A stretch of 42,241 nt of DNA from Chloroflexota bacterium (lineage in GTDB: Bacteria > Chloroflexota > Anaerolineae > Promineifilales > Promineifilaceae). Of the stretch, positions 31,903 through 39,142 are shown in pieces. Within the stretch, counting starts at the first letter, position 1. Every line of letters begins with the position of its first letter. A program made the translations under genes and the position numbers. Location: contig JABFFZ010000049.1 of NCBI GenBank assembly GCA_013112725.1, positions 1 through 42,241 on the forward strand. The letters are read 5' to 3'. A model generated the notes under the pieces. It did no database searches. It saw only the letters and a program-made list of their open reading frames with translations, and was not told where the DNA came from.

Positions 31903-31937
31903 GGCTCACGGTTTACGGATTACGCATTACGCATTAC
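31903..31937. repeat. GATTACGC / GATTACGG words between convergent genes
   Basis: ACGGTTTACGGATTACGCATTACGC in direct repeats, ending at the DUF2089 gene's stop codon (31934). No strong inverted partner. Confidence 0.55.
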
Positions 31938-32281
31938 CAGACCAGTTCACCGTGTATTTGCCAGGCAATGAGTTGTTCGGCGGAGAAATCATCACCCAAC
32001 ACCTCTTTGGCTTTGGTGGCGCGTTTGGCCGAAAGGCCGTGAATGCGCATCTCCACCAGCGTATCCATATCCAACCCCTTAAACCCCAGTTTGCGCAGTT
32101 CGTGAATCATCTCTTGTCGGACGTTGCGAATGGCCCAGTACGACTCGCCCAGCTCCCGTTCCATCTCCTTCACATTCCCCTTATTTTTGATAAAAACTTC
32201 CAGGAAAGCCAGATTTTCTGGCGAGAGCCGAGAGAAGATAGTCGGCTGGAATTCACCAATGACGCTGGTACCGCACTGCAC
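31934..32281 (-). CDS. DUF2089-type protein lacking the first half of its zinc ribbon
   Basis: 115 residues from GTG 32281. Family proteins normally start with two CxxC knuckles. Only the second survives here, as QCGTSVIGEFQPTIFSRLSPENLAFLEVFI, and stop codons lie immediately upstream in frame. The remaining helix-turn-helix-like core is intact: NKGNVKEMERELGESYWAIRNVRQEMIHEL. A C-terminal extension has two amphipathic segments (MDTLVEMRIHGLSAKRATKAK and FSAEQLIAWQIHG). It may be a shortened functional regulator or an early pseudogene. Confidence 0.7.
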   Translation of the reverse strand: MQCGTSVIGEFQPTIFSRLSPENLAFLEVFIKNKGNVKEMERELGESYWAIRNVRQEMIHELRKLGFKGLDMDTLVEMRIHGLSAKRATKAKEVLGDDFSAEQLIAWQIHGELVW

Positions 32282-32394
32282 GTAGATTTATCAAAAATAG
32301 CGAAATTTATTGACGGCCGTCGCAATTGGACATATCACCCGAATCGGGGTAGACTCCCCATTCACTAGATAATTATCTAATACCAGGGTAGGTT

Positions 32395-34152
32395 ATGAAA
32401 CAAGATTTTGTGTATTGGCGGTTGTTGGGGTATCTACGGCCGTATTGGAAACAACTCTTTCTCACCTACGGCGCCATGCTGCTGGCTACCGGCTTCAACC
32501 TAATCGTACCCCAGATCATCAAACAGGCCATTGACGAAGGGTTGGCAGCGGGTAACGCACGTGCCTTGTATGTGGCCGGCGGCGTCATTTTGGGCATTGC
32601 CCTGCTGCGTGCCATTGTCGGCTACGTGCAGTTGTTTTATGCCGAATGGCTCACCCACCGCGTCGCTTATGATTTACGCCGCCACTTTTACGATGCCGTG
32701 CAGCACCTCCCCTTTGCCTTTCACGACCAGGCGCACACCGGCGACCTGATGAGCCGCGCCACCAGCGACATTGGCGAGACGGAACAATTTGTGGGCATTG
32801 GTTTGGAAGGACTCGTCTCCGTCATTTTGCTCATGGTGGGGGTAATTGCCGCCATGTTTTGGGAATCTGTGCCCCTGGCGCTGATTGCCCTGGGGCCGCT
32901 GGTGGTACTCATTGGCGCAGCCGTGCGTTTTGGCAATGTAGTCGAGCCAATGTTTAAGAAGATTCAGGAGCAGATGGGTGTGCTTTCGGCGGTGATGCAG
33001 GAGAGTATGACCGGCATTCACGTGGTCAAAGCATTTGCCCGCGAGCCGCACGAACTGGCCAAGTTTGACGCCGCCAACGCTGAATGGTTTGAGAAACGGT
33101 ATGGCCTGATCAAAACGTGGGCCAATAACTGGCCTTTTTTCACCTTTCTGGTGGCGCTGAGCATCTTCTTGCTGCTCTGGTTTGGCGGGCCGATGGCGCT
33201 GGAGGGCACGATTACGGTGGGGGCGCTGTTTGCCCTGATTTCGTATGTGCTGATGCTGGGGCAGCCGGTGCAGCGGTTGGGTTTTCTGGTGAACCTGGCA
33301 GCCACAGCCGGGGCCAGTTCGCGCCGGGTGTTTGAGATTATTGATAAACTTACCGAAATTGTGGACAGCTCAGAAGCAGAACCGCTAGACGACTGTAGAG
33401 GGGCAGTGACCTTTGAACATGTCAGTTTTGCTTATGCCGGGGAGCGGGCAGTGCTGCATGACATTTCGTTCCATGTGGCGCCAGGGCAGCGTTTTGCCCT
33501 GATCGGTCCCACCGGTTCGGGCAAGTCTACGGTGACGAGCCTGATTCCCCGTTTTTATGAGGTAAGCGACGGCCGTATCCTGATTGACGGCCGTGATGTG
33601 CGTAACCTGCAAGTGAAATCCCTGCGCCGCCACTTTGGCATTGTGTTGCAAGAGCCGTTCATTTTCAGCGCCAGCATCGCTCAGAATATCGCTTACGGCC
33701 GTCCGGATGCCACCCTGGACGAAATTATCGCCGCCGCCAAAGCGGCCCGCGCCCACGACTTCATTAGTGGCTTTGCCGATGGCTACGAGACGCGGGTGGG
33801 TGAGCGAGGGGTAACGCTTAGCGGTGGGCAGCGGCAGCGCATAGCCATCGCCCGCGCCCTGCTGGTAGACCCGCGCATCCTCATTCTGGATGACTCCACC
33901 AGCAGTGTAGACACGGAAACGGAACATCTCATCCAGGAGGCGCTGCAAGAGTTGATGACCGGACGCACCACCTTCATCATTGCCCAACGACTGCTGACGC
34001 TGAAACACGCCGACTGCATCCTGGTGCTGGATAAAGGGCGCATCGTCCAGCGCGGCGCCCACGCTGAACTGCTGGCCCAGGACGGTCTCTACCGGCAGAT
34101 TTATGATTTGCAGTTGCGGGATCAGGAGGAGTTTATGGAGATGATGGAGTGA
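32395..34152 (+). CDS. ABC-type exporter half (permease + ATPase) with non-canonical Walker B
   Basis: 585 residues. A six-helix exporter domain (about 15-310) is followed by an ATPase domain with Walker A GPTGSGKST (about 370), Q-loop VLQEPF, signature LSGGQRQR (about 475), Walker B ILILDDSTSSVD and switch His region ITFIIAQRL. Walker B ends Asp-Asp-Ser where an active site has Asp-Glu; heterodimeric exporters such as TM287/288 carry this change in one half. The switch His position reads IIAQRL instead of IIAHRL, a second degenerate residue typical of the same half. No partner half is encoded nearby. Substrate unknown. Confidence 0.93.
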   Translation: MKQDFVYWRLLGYLRPYWKQLFLTYGAMLLATGFNLIVPQIIKQAIDEGLAAGNARALYVAGGVILGIALLRAIVGYVQLFYAEWLTHRVAYDLRRHFYDAVQHLPFAFHDQAHTGDLMSRATSDIGETEQFVGIGLEGLVSVILLMVGVIAAMFWESVPLALIALGPLVVLIGAAVRFGNVVEPMFKKIQEQMGVLSAVMQESMTGIHVVKAFAREPHELAKFDAANAEWFEKRYGLIKTWANNWPFFTFLVALSIFLLLWFGGPMALEGTITVGALFALISYVLMLGQPVQRLGFLVNLAATAGASSRRVFEIIDKLTEIVDSSEAEPLDDCRGAVTFEHVSFAYAGERAVLHDISFHVAPGQRFALIGPTGSGKSTVTSLIPRFYEVSDGRILIDGRDVRNLQVKSLRRHFGIVLQEPFIFSASIAQNIAYGRPDATLDEIIAAAKAARAHDFISGFADGYETRVGERGVTLSGGQRQRIAIARALLVDPRILILDDSTSSVDTETEHLIQEALQELMTGRTTFIIAQRLLTLKHADCILVLDKGRIVQRGAHAELLAQDGLYRQIYDLQLRDQEEFMEMME

Positions 34153-34266
34153 ACAGGTGAGGGGGTGTACGGCCGTCACGTTTCCGTTGATCTGCATCCA
34201 GGAGTTCTTGTTGGGTTGGCACTGCCGCTCCTGTCGGCCTGCTTCTTGAATGCTGGCTGAGATGGT

Positions 34267-34295
34267 TTGTCAAAAGTTCCCCCCTTTGGTAACAT
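34267..34295 (+). promoter_or_regulatory. Putative rplI promoter
   Basis: TTGTCA (34267-34272), a 17-bp spacer and TAACAT (34290-34295), which would give a 5' leader of about 34 nt before the rplI ATG. The rest of the 183-bp gap after the ABC gene holds one ACGGCCGT site and nothing else recognised. Confidence 0.55.
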
Positions 34296-34335
34296 CCATC
34301 CTTGCAAATTTTTAAGAAATGGAGTTGGTGCAGCT

Positions 34336-34851
34336 ATGAAAGTGCTGTTAAAGCAAGATGTAGAAAACCTGGGGTATGCTGGTGAGGTGCGTACCGTGAG
34401 TGATGGCTACGGCCGTAATTATCTGATTCCCAATGGGCTGGCCTTGATGGCCACGCCGGGGACCATGAAACAGGCGGAAAACTGGCGCAAAAAGGCGGAA
34501 GCGCACCGCGCCGAGCAGCGTCGGGAATATGAAGCTCTGGCCGCCAAAATTCAGGGAGTTCGCCTGGTATTCAAAGCGCGCGCCGGGGAAAGCGGCAAGT
34601 TATATGGTTCCATTACCACGGCCATGGTGGCAGATGCCTTAAACGAGGTGTTGGGTACCGAGATAGATCGCCGCAAGGTGGGCGTGGATCCATTGCGCCA
34701 ATTGGGCGAACACAAAGTGGTGGTACGCCTGAGCGCCGAGTTTCATCCAGAGTTAACGGCCGTCATCGAAAATGAAACGGAAGAAGCAATGGCGCCTGTT
34801 GACGAGACGGCCGTCATGGATGAGTCGGTGGCCAAAACGGACGAAGCCTGA
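34336..34851 (+). CDS. rplI: 50S ribosomal protein L9
   Basis: 171 residues from ATG 34336. The N-terminal domain has MKVLLKQDVENLGYAGEV and the family motif GYGRNYLIPNGLA. The central helix and C-terminal domain have LYGSITTAMVADAL and LGEHKVVVRLSAEF. L9 binds 23S rRNA at the L1 stalk base and limits frameshifting. Beyond the usual length there is an acidic tail of about 25 residues (NETEEAMAPVDETAVMDESV). A strong terminator follows at 34900-34929, and the gene has its own promoter, so it is probably monocistronic. Confidence 0.97.
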   Translation: MKVLLKQDVENLGYAGEVRTVSDGYGRNYLIPNGLALMATPGTMKQAENWRKKAEAHRAEQRREYEALAAKIQGVRLVFKARAGESGKLYGSITTAMVADALNEVLGTEIDRRKVGVDPLRQLGEHKVVVRLSAEFHPELTAVIENETEEAMAPVDETAVMDESVAKTDEA

Positions 34852-34899
34852 ACCGGTTTTGTGGGCACGGCCGTAACCGCCAATACACCTGAAAAACGG

Positions 34900-34929
34900 A
34901 AAGCGGGGTGAGGGATCGCCCCGCTTTTT
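34900..34929 (+). terminator. Intrinsic terminator of rplI
   Basis: Perfect 9-bp stem 34900-34908 (AAAGCGGGG) with 34919-34927, a 10-nt loop and a TTTTT run ending at 34929. The next gene starts only eight bases later. Confidence 0.92.
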
Positions 34930-34936
34930 AACTGAT

Positions 34937-35872
34937 ATGGACGAACTGGGTCATATTTTGCGTGAAGCCCGTGAAACCAAAGGGCTGACGCTGCAAGAAG
35001 TCCAGGCGGAAACCCGCATCAGTAGCCGTTACCTGGAAGCGTTGGAAAATGGCGACTACGACCGCCTCCCCACTCCCGTTCATGTGCGCGGCTTTTTGCG
35101 CAATTATTCCCGCTTTCTAGGATTAGACCCCCAACCGCTGCTCGACCGCTACGAATACGGTCAGGGTAAACGCCCCAAGAAAAAAACTGAAACCTTCAGC
35201 AACCAGCAGCCCATCGCCCCGGCCTTGAAAGAGCCGCCGGCCGACCAGCCATTTTTTGAGCCGGTCAACATGGAAGTGGATGCCGGTTTCAGCCGCCGCG
35301 CCGGTGGCCCCCGCTCCGAGACCATTTTGCGCCTGGTGATTATTGCCGCCCTTATCGGCCTCATCTATCTGGCCGGGCAGCGATTTATCCCCTTGCTTAC
35401 CGGCAACGGCGATGGCACGGAGCGGCTAACCGAAGACATTCAGGGCGCGGTGCAAAGCCTGCTTAACCAGACCACGCCCACCCCTGAAGTCGCTGAAACC
35501 CCAGACCTCGCCCCTGATGAACTGATCAATCCCACCGGGCGTAATGACTTTATTACCGGCGGCAGCAGCAGCGTTTCTACCCCCCTGCCCACGCCATTGC
35601 CCACGCGCCCCACCCTCCAGCCCATGGAGACGATTTTACTGGAACTGCTCATCTCCGAGCGTACCTGGATGGAAGTGACCATTGATGGGCAAGTGGTATT
35701 TAGCGGCATCGCTCGCCCCACCGATCCCAAGTATGAATGGCAGGCCAACGACGAGGCCAAAGTGCTGACGGGCAACGCTGCCGGCGTCTTCGTTACCATC
35801 AACGGCACAGAATTAGGCTTCATGGGCCAGCGCGGCGAGTATAAAGAAGAAATGTGGACGACGACACAATAA
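34937..35872 (+). CDS. RodZ-like helix-turn-helix membrane protein
   Basis: 311 residues. The N-terminal HTH_25 domain (about 3-75) reads LGHILREARETKGLTLQEVQ, then ISSRYLEALENGDYDRLP, then VHVRGFLRNYSRFL. A basic linker (KRPKKKTE) precedes a single membrane helix (about 133-150, LRLVIIAALIGLIYLAGQ), a Pro/Thr/Ser-rich spacer and an extracytoplasmic DUF4115-like beta domain (ERTWMEVTIDGQVVFSGI). RodZ links MreB to the elongation machinery in rods; in this lineage the role may differ. The start lies eight bp after the rplI terminator and has no obvious Shine-Dalgarno. Confidence 0.88.
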   Translation: MDELGHILREARETKGLTLQEVQAETRISSRYLEALENGDYDRLPTPVHVRGFLRNYSRFLGLDPQPLLDRYEYGQGKRPKKKTETFSNQQPIAPALKEPPADQPFFEPVNMEVDAGFSRRAGGPRSETILRLVIIAALIGLIYLAGQRFIPLLTGNGDGTERLTEDIQGAVQSLLNQTTPTPEVAETPDLAPDELINPTGRNDFITGGSSSVSTPLPTPLPTRPTLQPMETILLELLISERTWMEVTIDGQVVFSGIARPTDPKYEWQANDEAKVLTGNAAGVFVTINGTELGFMGQRGEYKEEMWTTTQ

Positions 35873-35879
35873 ACGAAGT

Positions 35880-35930
35880 TAATTGGGTAACTGGGTAATA
35901 CCCAATTACTCAATTACTCAATTATCCTCT
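35880..35930. repeat. AATTACCC-type palindrome between rodZ-like and rimO
   Basis: AATTGGGTAACTGGGTAAT faces ACCCAATTACTCAATTACTC. It ends six bp before the rimO ATG; upstream in-frame codons through it are not taken as coding. Confidence 0.75.
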
Positions 35931-35936
35931 CACCCC

Positions 35937-37304
35937 ATGACCAAAAACAAAAACTTCTATTTGCTCAGCCTCGGTTGCAGCAAAAATACGGTGGATTCGG
36001 AAAGCATGGCGGCGCTGCTGCAACGGGCCGGTTTTGGCGACACGGCCGATCCCGATGATGCGTCGGTTCTCATTGTCAATACCTGTGGGTTTATTGAAAG
36101 CGCCCGGCAGGAATCTATTGCCGCCTTGCAAGAGTTGGCGGCGCTTAAACAGAAAAACCAGGTGCTCATTGCCGCCGGTTGTATGGCGCAGCGCTACGGC
36201 CGTGAAGTGGTCGAATGGGTACCGGGCATTGACGGCGTCATCGGCACCCGCCGTTGGATGGACATTGTGCCCTTCATCCAGGAACTGCGCCGCCGCAAAA
36301 AGCCGCAGCCCCTTTACCACCTACCCGACGAAGCGCAAACGGTGGGGTTGGACGAACAAGGGGTTTTGCGCACGGCCGTGCAGGGGGCCAGCGCCTATCT
36401 CAAAATTGCTGATGGTTGTAGACGGCCGTGTGCCTTCTGCGCCATTCCCCAGATTAAAGGCACCCACGTCAGCCGCCCCCTGGCCTCCATCCTGGCTGAA
36501 GCCACCGCCTTGCAAGAAGCCGGTGTACAAGAACTCATCCTCATCGCCCAGGACAGCACCGATTACGGCCACGACATCGGCCTGAAAAACGGAACCAGCC
36601 ACCTGCTGCGCCAGATCGCCCAGGCCGCCCCCGACATTCCCTGGCTGCGCCTGATGTACGCCTACCCCGGTTACGTTACCGACGAACTGATTGAAACCAT
36701 GGCCTTCCTGCCGCAAATGACTCACTACCTGGACATCCCCTTGCAGCACGGCCACCGCGAAACGCTCAAACGGATGCGCCGCCCGGCCAACATCGAATGG
36801 GTCTATCAGACCGTAAACAAGCTGCGCCAAGCGATGCCGGACATCGCCATTCGCACCACCTTCATTGTTGGCTACCCCGGCGAGACAGACGAGGAGTTTG
36901 ATGGTCTGAAACAGTTTGTGCGCGACCTGCAATTCGACCGTGTGGGCGTGTTTACCTATTCCTACGAAGCCTCTACTCCCTCCGCCACCGTCTCCTGGCA
37001 GGTGCCGGAAGAGGTGAAAGAAGCCCGCCGCAACGAGTTAATGGAGTTGCAGCAATCCATCTCCCTGGCGCGTAACCAGGCACAGGTGGGGCGGGTGCTG
37101 CCCGTTCTCATTGAAGGGTATGGCGATGATGTGACGGTCGGCCGTACCTACCGTGATGCCCCGGAAATTGACGGCCTGGTCTTCATCCCCGGCGAACTGC
37201 CGTTAGGCGAACTCGTTCCCGTCCGCATAGACGGTGCATTGGCCTATGACCTGACCGGGCAGGTGGATGTGCTTTCCCCTATTCCCGTAATCGGTAATCC
37301 GTGA
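35937..37304 (+). CDS. rimO: Ribosomal protein S12 methylthiotransferase RimO
   Basis: 455 residues from ATG 35937. The UPF0004 domain has LSLGCSKNTVDSE, VNTCGFIESARQES and AAGCMAQRY, the three Cys of the auxiliary cluster. The radical-SAM core has the CxxxCxxC cluster in DGCRRPCAFCAIPQIKG. ELILIAQDSTDYG and LDIPLQHGH are RimO-type blocks, and a TRAM domain ends the protein. It adds a methylthio group to a conserved Asp of S12. The final residues (IPVIGNP) and stop codon are encoded by the first words of the repeat at 37283-37355. Confidence 0.96.
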   Translation: MTKNKNFYLLSLGCSKNTVDSESMAALLQRAGFGDTADPDDASVLIVNTCGFIESARQESIAALQELAALKQKNQVLIAAGCMAQRYGREVVEWVPGIDGVIGTRRWMDIVPFIQELRRRKKPQPLYHLPDEAQTVGLDEQGVLRTAVQGASAYLKIADGCRRPCAFCAIPQIKGTHVSRPLASILAEATALQEAGVQELILIAQDSTDYGHDIGLKNGTSHLLRQIAQAAPDIPWLRLMYAYPGYVTDELIETMAFLPQMTHYLDIPLQHGHRETLKRMRRPANIEWVYQTVNKLRQAMPDIAIRTTFIVGYPGETDEEFDGLKQFVRDLQFDRVGVFTYSYEASTPSATVSWQVPEEVKEARRNELMELQQSISLARNQAQVGRVLPVLIEGYGDDVTVGRTYRDAPEIDGLVFIPGELPLGELVPVRIDGALAYDLTGQVDVLSPIPVIGNP

Positions 37305-37355
37305 ACCGTGAACCGTAATCCGAAAACGGGTCATGGATTACGCAACACGGGTTAG
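37283..37355. repeat. GTAATCCG-type repeat at rimO 3' end
   Basis: CCGTAATCGGTAATCCGTGAACCGTG words on the left and CGGGTCATGGATTACGCAACACGGGTT on the right form an imperfect hairpin that contains the rimO stop codon. Confidence 0.7.
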
Positions 37356-37427
37356 TCCCTTCACAGCCCCTTGTAACAAAGTCGTAATCCTTTTAGAACA
37401 TCACCTTAATTTGTGTACACTACCCTC

Positions 37428-37502
37428 GTTCGTAGTGGGCAATTGGTTGCCTGGCATTAATTGCCTGCTTGTGACGGAAGGGCGATAAATCGCCTACTAC
37501 AA
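37428..37502. repeat. GTTCGTAGTGGGC ... GCCTACTACAAAC inverted repeat
   Basis: 13-bp arms with two mismatches flank about 50 bp, including GGGCGATAAATCGCC. It lies 20 bp before the thioredoxin-like gene; the region between 37356 and 37427 shows nothing I can name apart from a TACACT -10-like word near 37416. Confidence 0.65.
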
Positions 37503-37524
37503 ACAATTAAGAGAGGAGACAACG

Positions 37525-38304
37525 ATGATGAAAAAAATAAGGTATTTGGGAATTTTATTGCTGCTGGCGCTGCTGTTGGCAGCGTGTAATGCGGCGGGTG
37601 GGGCGGAACCGGACACTGCCGTGACCTCCCCCTCCACCTCCGAAACCGCCATGGAAGAAACAGAAGACGCCATGACCGATGATATGGCCGACCCACACGG
37701 CGATGCCATGATGGAAGAGAAAGAGGACGAGGCGGCTATGTCTGACAACGCCATGATGGAGGAGAAAGAAGACGAAGCCGCCATGTCTGATGACGCCATG
37801 ATGGAAGAAACAGAAGACGAGACGATGATGGAGGAGGATATGGCCGATGACGCCATGATGCCCAAACCTGCCTGGCAAACCATCGTCCTCACTGACGTGC
37901 GCACAGGCCAGGCCTTTACCCTGGCCGACTTTGCCGGAAAAACGGTGTTCGTGGAAACGATGGCCACCTGGTGTTCCAACTGCCGCCGCCTGTTAAGCAA
38001 CGTGGCCACCGCCCGCAGCCAGATGGCTGGAGAAGATGTCGTTTTTATCGCCCTGAGCGTGGAAACCAACATCAGCGATGCCGCCCTGGCCGACTACACC
38101 GAGCAAACCGGCTTTGATTGGACGTTTGCCGTGGCTTCGCCGGAAATGCTGCAAGAGCTGGCGGCTGCCTTTGGCCAATCTATCACCAATCCACCCTCCA
38201 CCCCCCACTTTGTCATCCGCCCGAACGGCAGCTATACCGACCTGGCTACCGGCATCAAATCCCCCGACGCCATCATCAGCGAACTGCAAGAGACAGGCGG
38301 TTAA
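37525..38304 (+). CDS. Thioredoxin-like lipoprotein with Met/Glu/Asp repeats
   Basis: 259 residues; AGGAG six bp upstream of ATG 37525. A lipobox (LLLALLLAAC) anchors it outside the membrane. Residues about 40-112 are a low-complexity acidic, Met-rich spacer containing three copies of a 15-residue unit (AMMEEKEDEAAMSD; DNA period 45 bp from 37705, 37750 and 37795). The C-terminal domain (about 115-255) is a TlpA/ResA-like fold with FVETMATWCSNCRRLL, giving a CxxC redox pair, and STPHFVIRPNGS with the cis-Pro region. It should act as an extracytoplasmic thiol-disulfide enzyme, fed with electrons by the CcdA-like protein encoded next. Confidence 0.9.
   Translation: MMKKIRYLGILLLLALLLAACNAAGGAEPDTAVTSPSTSETAMEETEDAMTDDMADPHGDAMMEEKEDEAAMSDNAMMEEKEDEAAMSDDAMMEETEDETMMEEDMADDAMMPKPAWQTIVLTDVRTGQAFTLADFAGKTVFVETMATWCSNCRRLLSNVATARSQMAGEDVVFIALSVETNISDAALADYTEQTGFDWTFAVASPEMLQELAAAFGQSITNPPSTPHFVIRPNGSYTDLATGIKSPDAIISELQETGG
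37705..37839 (+). repeat. 45-bp in-frame tandem repeat
   Basis: Three units beginning GCCATGATGG at 37705, 37750 and 37795. The first two are nearly identical at the protein level; the third diverges after eight residues. Confidence 0.85.
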
Positions 38305-38309
38305 GAGCG

Positions 38310-38376
38310 TAACCCGTAATCGGTGGTCCGTAATCGGACTTCGGATTACGGGTTACGGATTACGGATTACGGGTCA
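38310..38376. repeat. GATTACGG-type palindrome between thioredoxin-like and ccdA-like genes
   Basis: ACCCGTAATCGG and GGTCCGTAATC face GGATTACGGGTTACGG and GGATTACGGG. It lies between the stop at 38304 and the ATG at 38380. Confidence 0.8.
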
Positions 38377-38379
38377 CCC

Positions 38380-39045
38380 ATGAATCAACTACTCGAAGCC
38401 TTCCTCCTCGGCAACGCCGCCATCCTCACCAATGTCTGTGTGTTGCCGCTCTACCCTGGCCTGATTGCCTTTTTGGCCGGGAACGCGGCCAACGAGCGCA
38501 CCGCCCGCGCCGCCAAATGGCTTGGCTTTTTTGTGCTGGCGGGGGTACTCAGCCTGATGCTGCTGGTGGGGCTGGTGATGTACCTCTTTCGACAGTCGTT
38601 TGGGGCGATTTTGCCCTGGCTGCTCCCCCTGATTTATGGGGTGGTGATTGTGATGGGGCTGTTGATGCTGAGCGGCCGTAACCCATTTGCCCGGTTCACG
38701 GCCGTGCAAACCCCCGTTTTGCGCAACCCCTTCGCTGCCGCCTTCGTCTACGGTTTGCTGTTGGGGCCGATGACCCTGCCCTGCGCCGGGCCGCTGGTCG
38801 TCAGCGCCTTTTTGCTAGGCGCGGGCAGTTTTACCAATCTGGCCAACAGCCTGGCCTACTTCATCGCCTTTGGCATCGGCTTTGGCTGGCCGCTGGTGGC
38901 GCTGCCCTTTGTCGCCTTACCCGTGCAGCGCCGCTTCACCCGTTGGACGGGCCAGAATTACCAGTTGCTCACCCGCATTTCTGGTGTTTTGCTCATCGCC
39001 ATTGGTATTTTTGGCCTGGTGGTGGATGTGGCGCCCAATCTTTAA
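38380..39045 (+). CDS. CcdA-like cytochrome c biogenesis / DsbD-type membrane protein
   Basis: 221 residues from ATG 38380; upstream in-frame codons are repeat sequence. Six membrane helices. The redox Cys pair of the family is present in ILTNVCVLPLYPGLIAFLAG (helix 1) and MTLPCAGPLVVSAFLLG (helix 4), each in its usual Pro-rich context. CcdA passes electrons from cytoplasmic thioredoxin to extracytoplasmic thiol proteins. The gene follows a thioredoxin-like lipoprotein, the expected partner. Confidence 0.93.
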   Translation: MNQLLEAFLLGNAAILTNVCVLPLYPGLIAFLAGNAANERTARAAKWLGFFVLAGVLSLMLLVGLVMYLFRQSFGAILPWLLPLIYGVVIVMGLLMLSGRNPFARFTAVQTPVLRNPFAAAFVYGLLLGPMTLPCAGPLVVSAFLLGAGSFTNLANSLAYFIAFGIGFGWPLVALPFVALPVQRRFTRWTGQNYQLLTRISGVLLIAIGIFGLVVDVAPNL

Positions 39046-39142
39046 GTGCCAGGCCCAGGGCATAACGGCCTCGGTCATCCAGAGCAGAAATGCCCTGTGC
39101 CTGCCACTACCGACTTCACGCCAAAATTGTTACACTCAGGCC

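Noticed and set aside
33385..34197. Minus-strand frame (270 codons) over the ABC transporter ATPase domain
   Set aside because: The plus strand carries Walker A, signature and Walker B; the antisense translation has no domain.
38870..39142. N-terminal extension of the DeoC fusion by 91 codons
   Set aside because: It overlaps the CcdA gene in another frame and DeoC proteins begin near the ATG at 39143.
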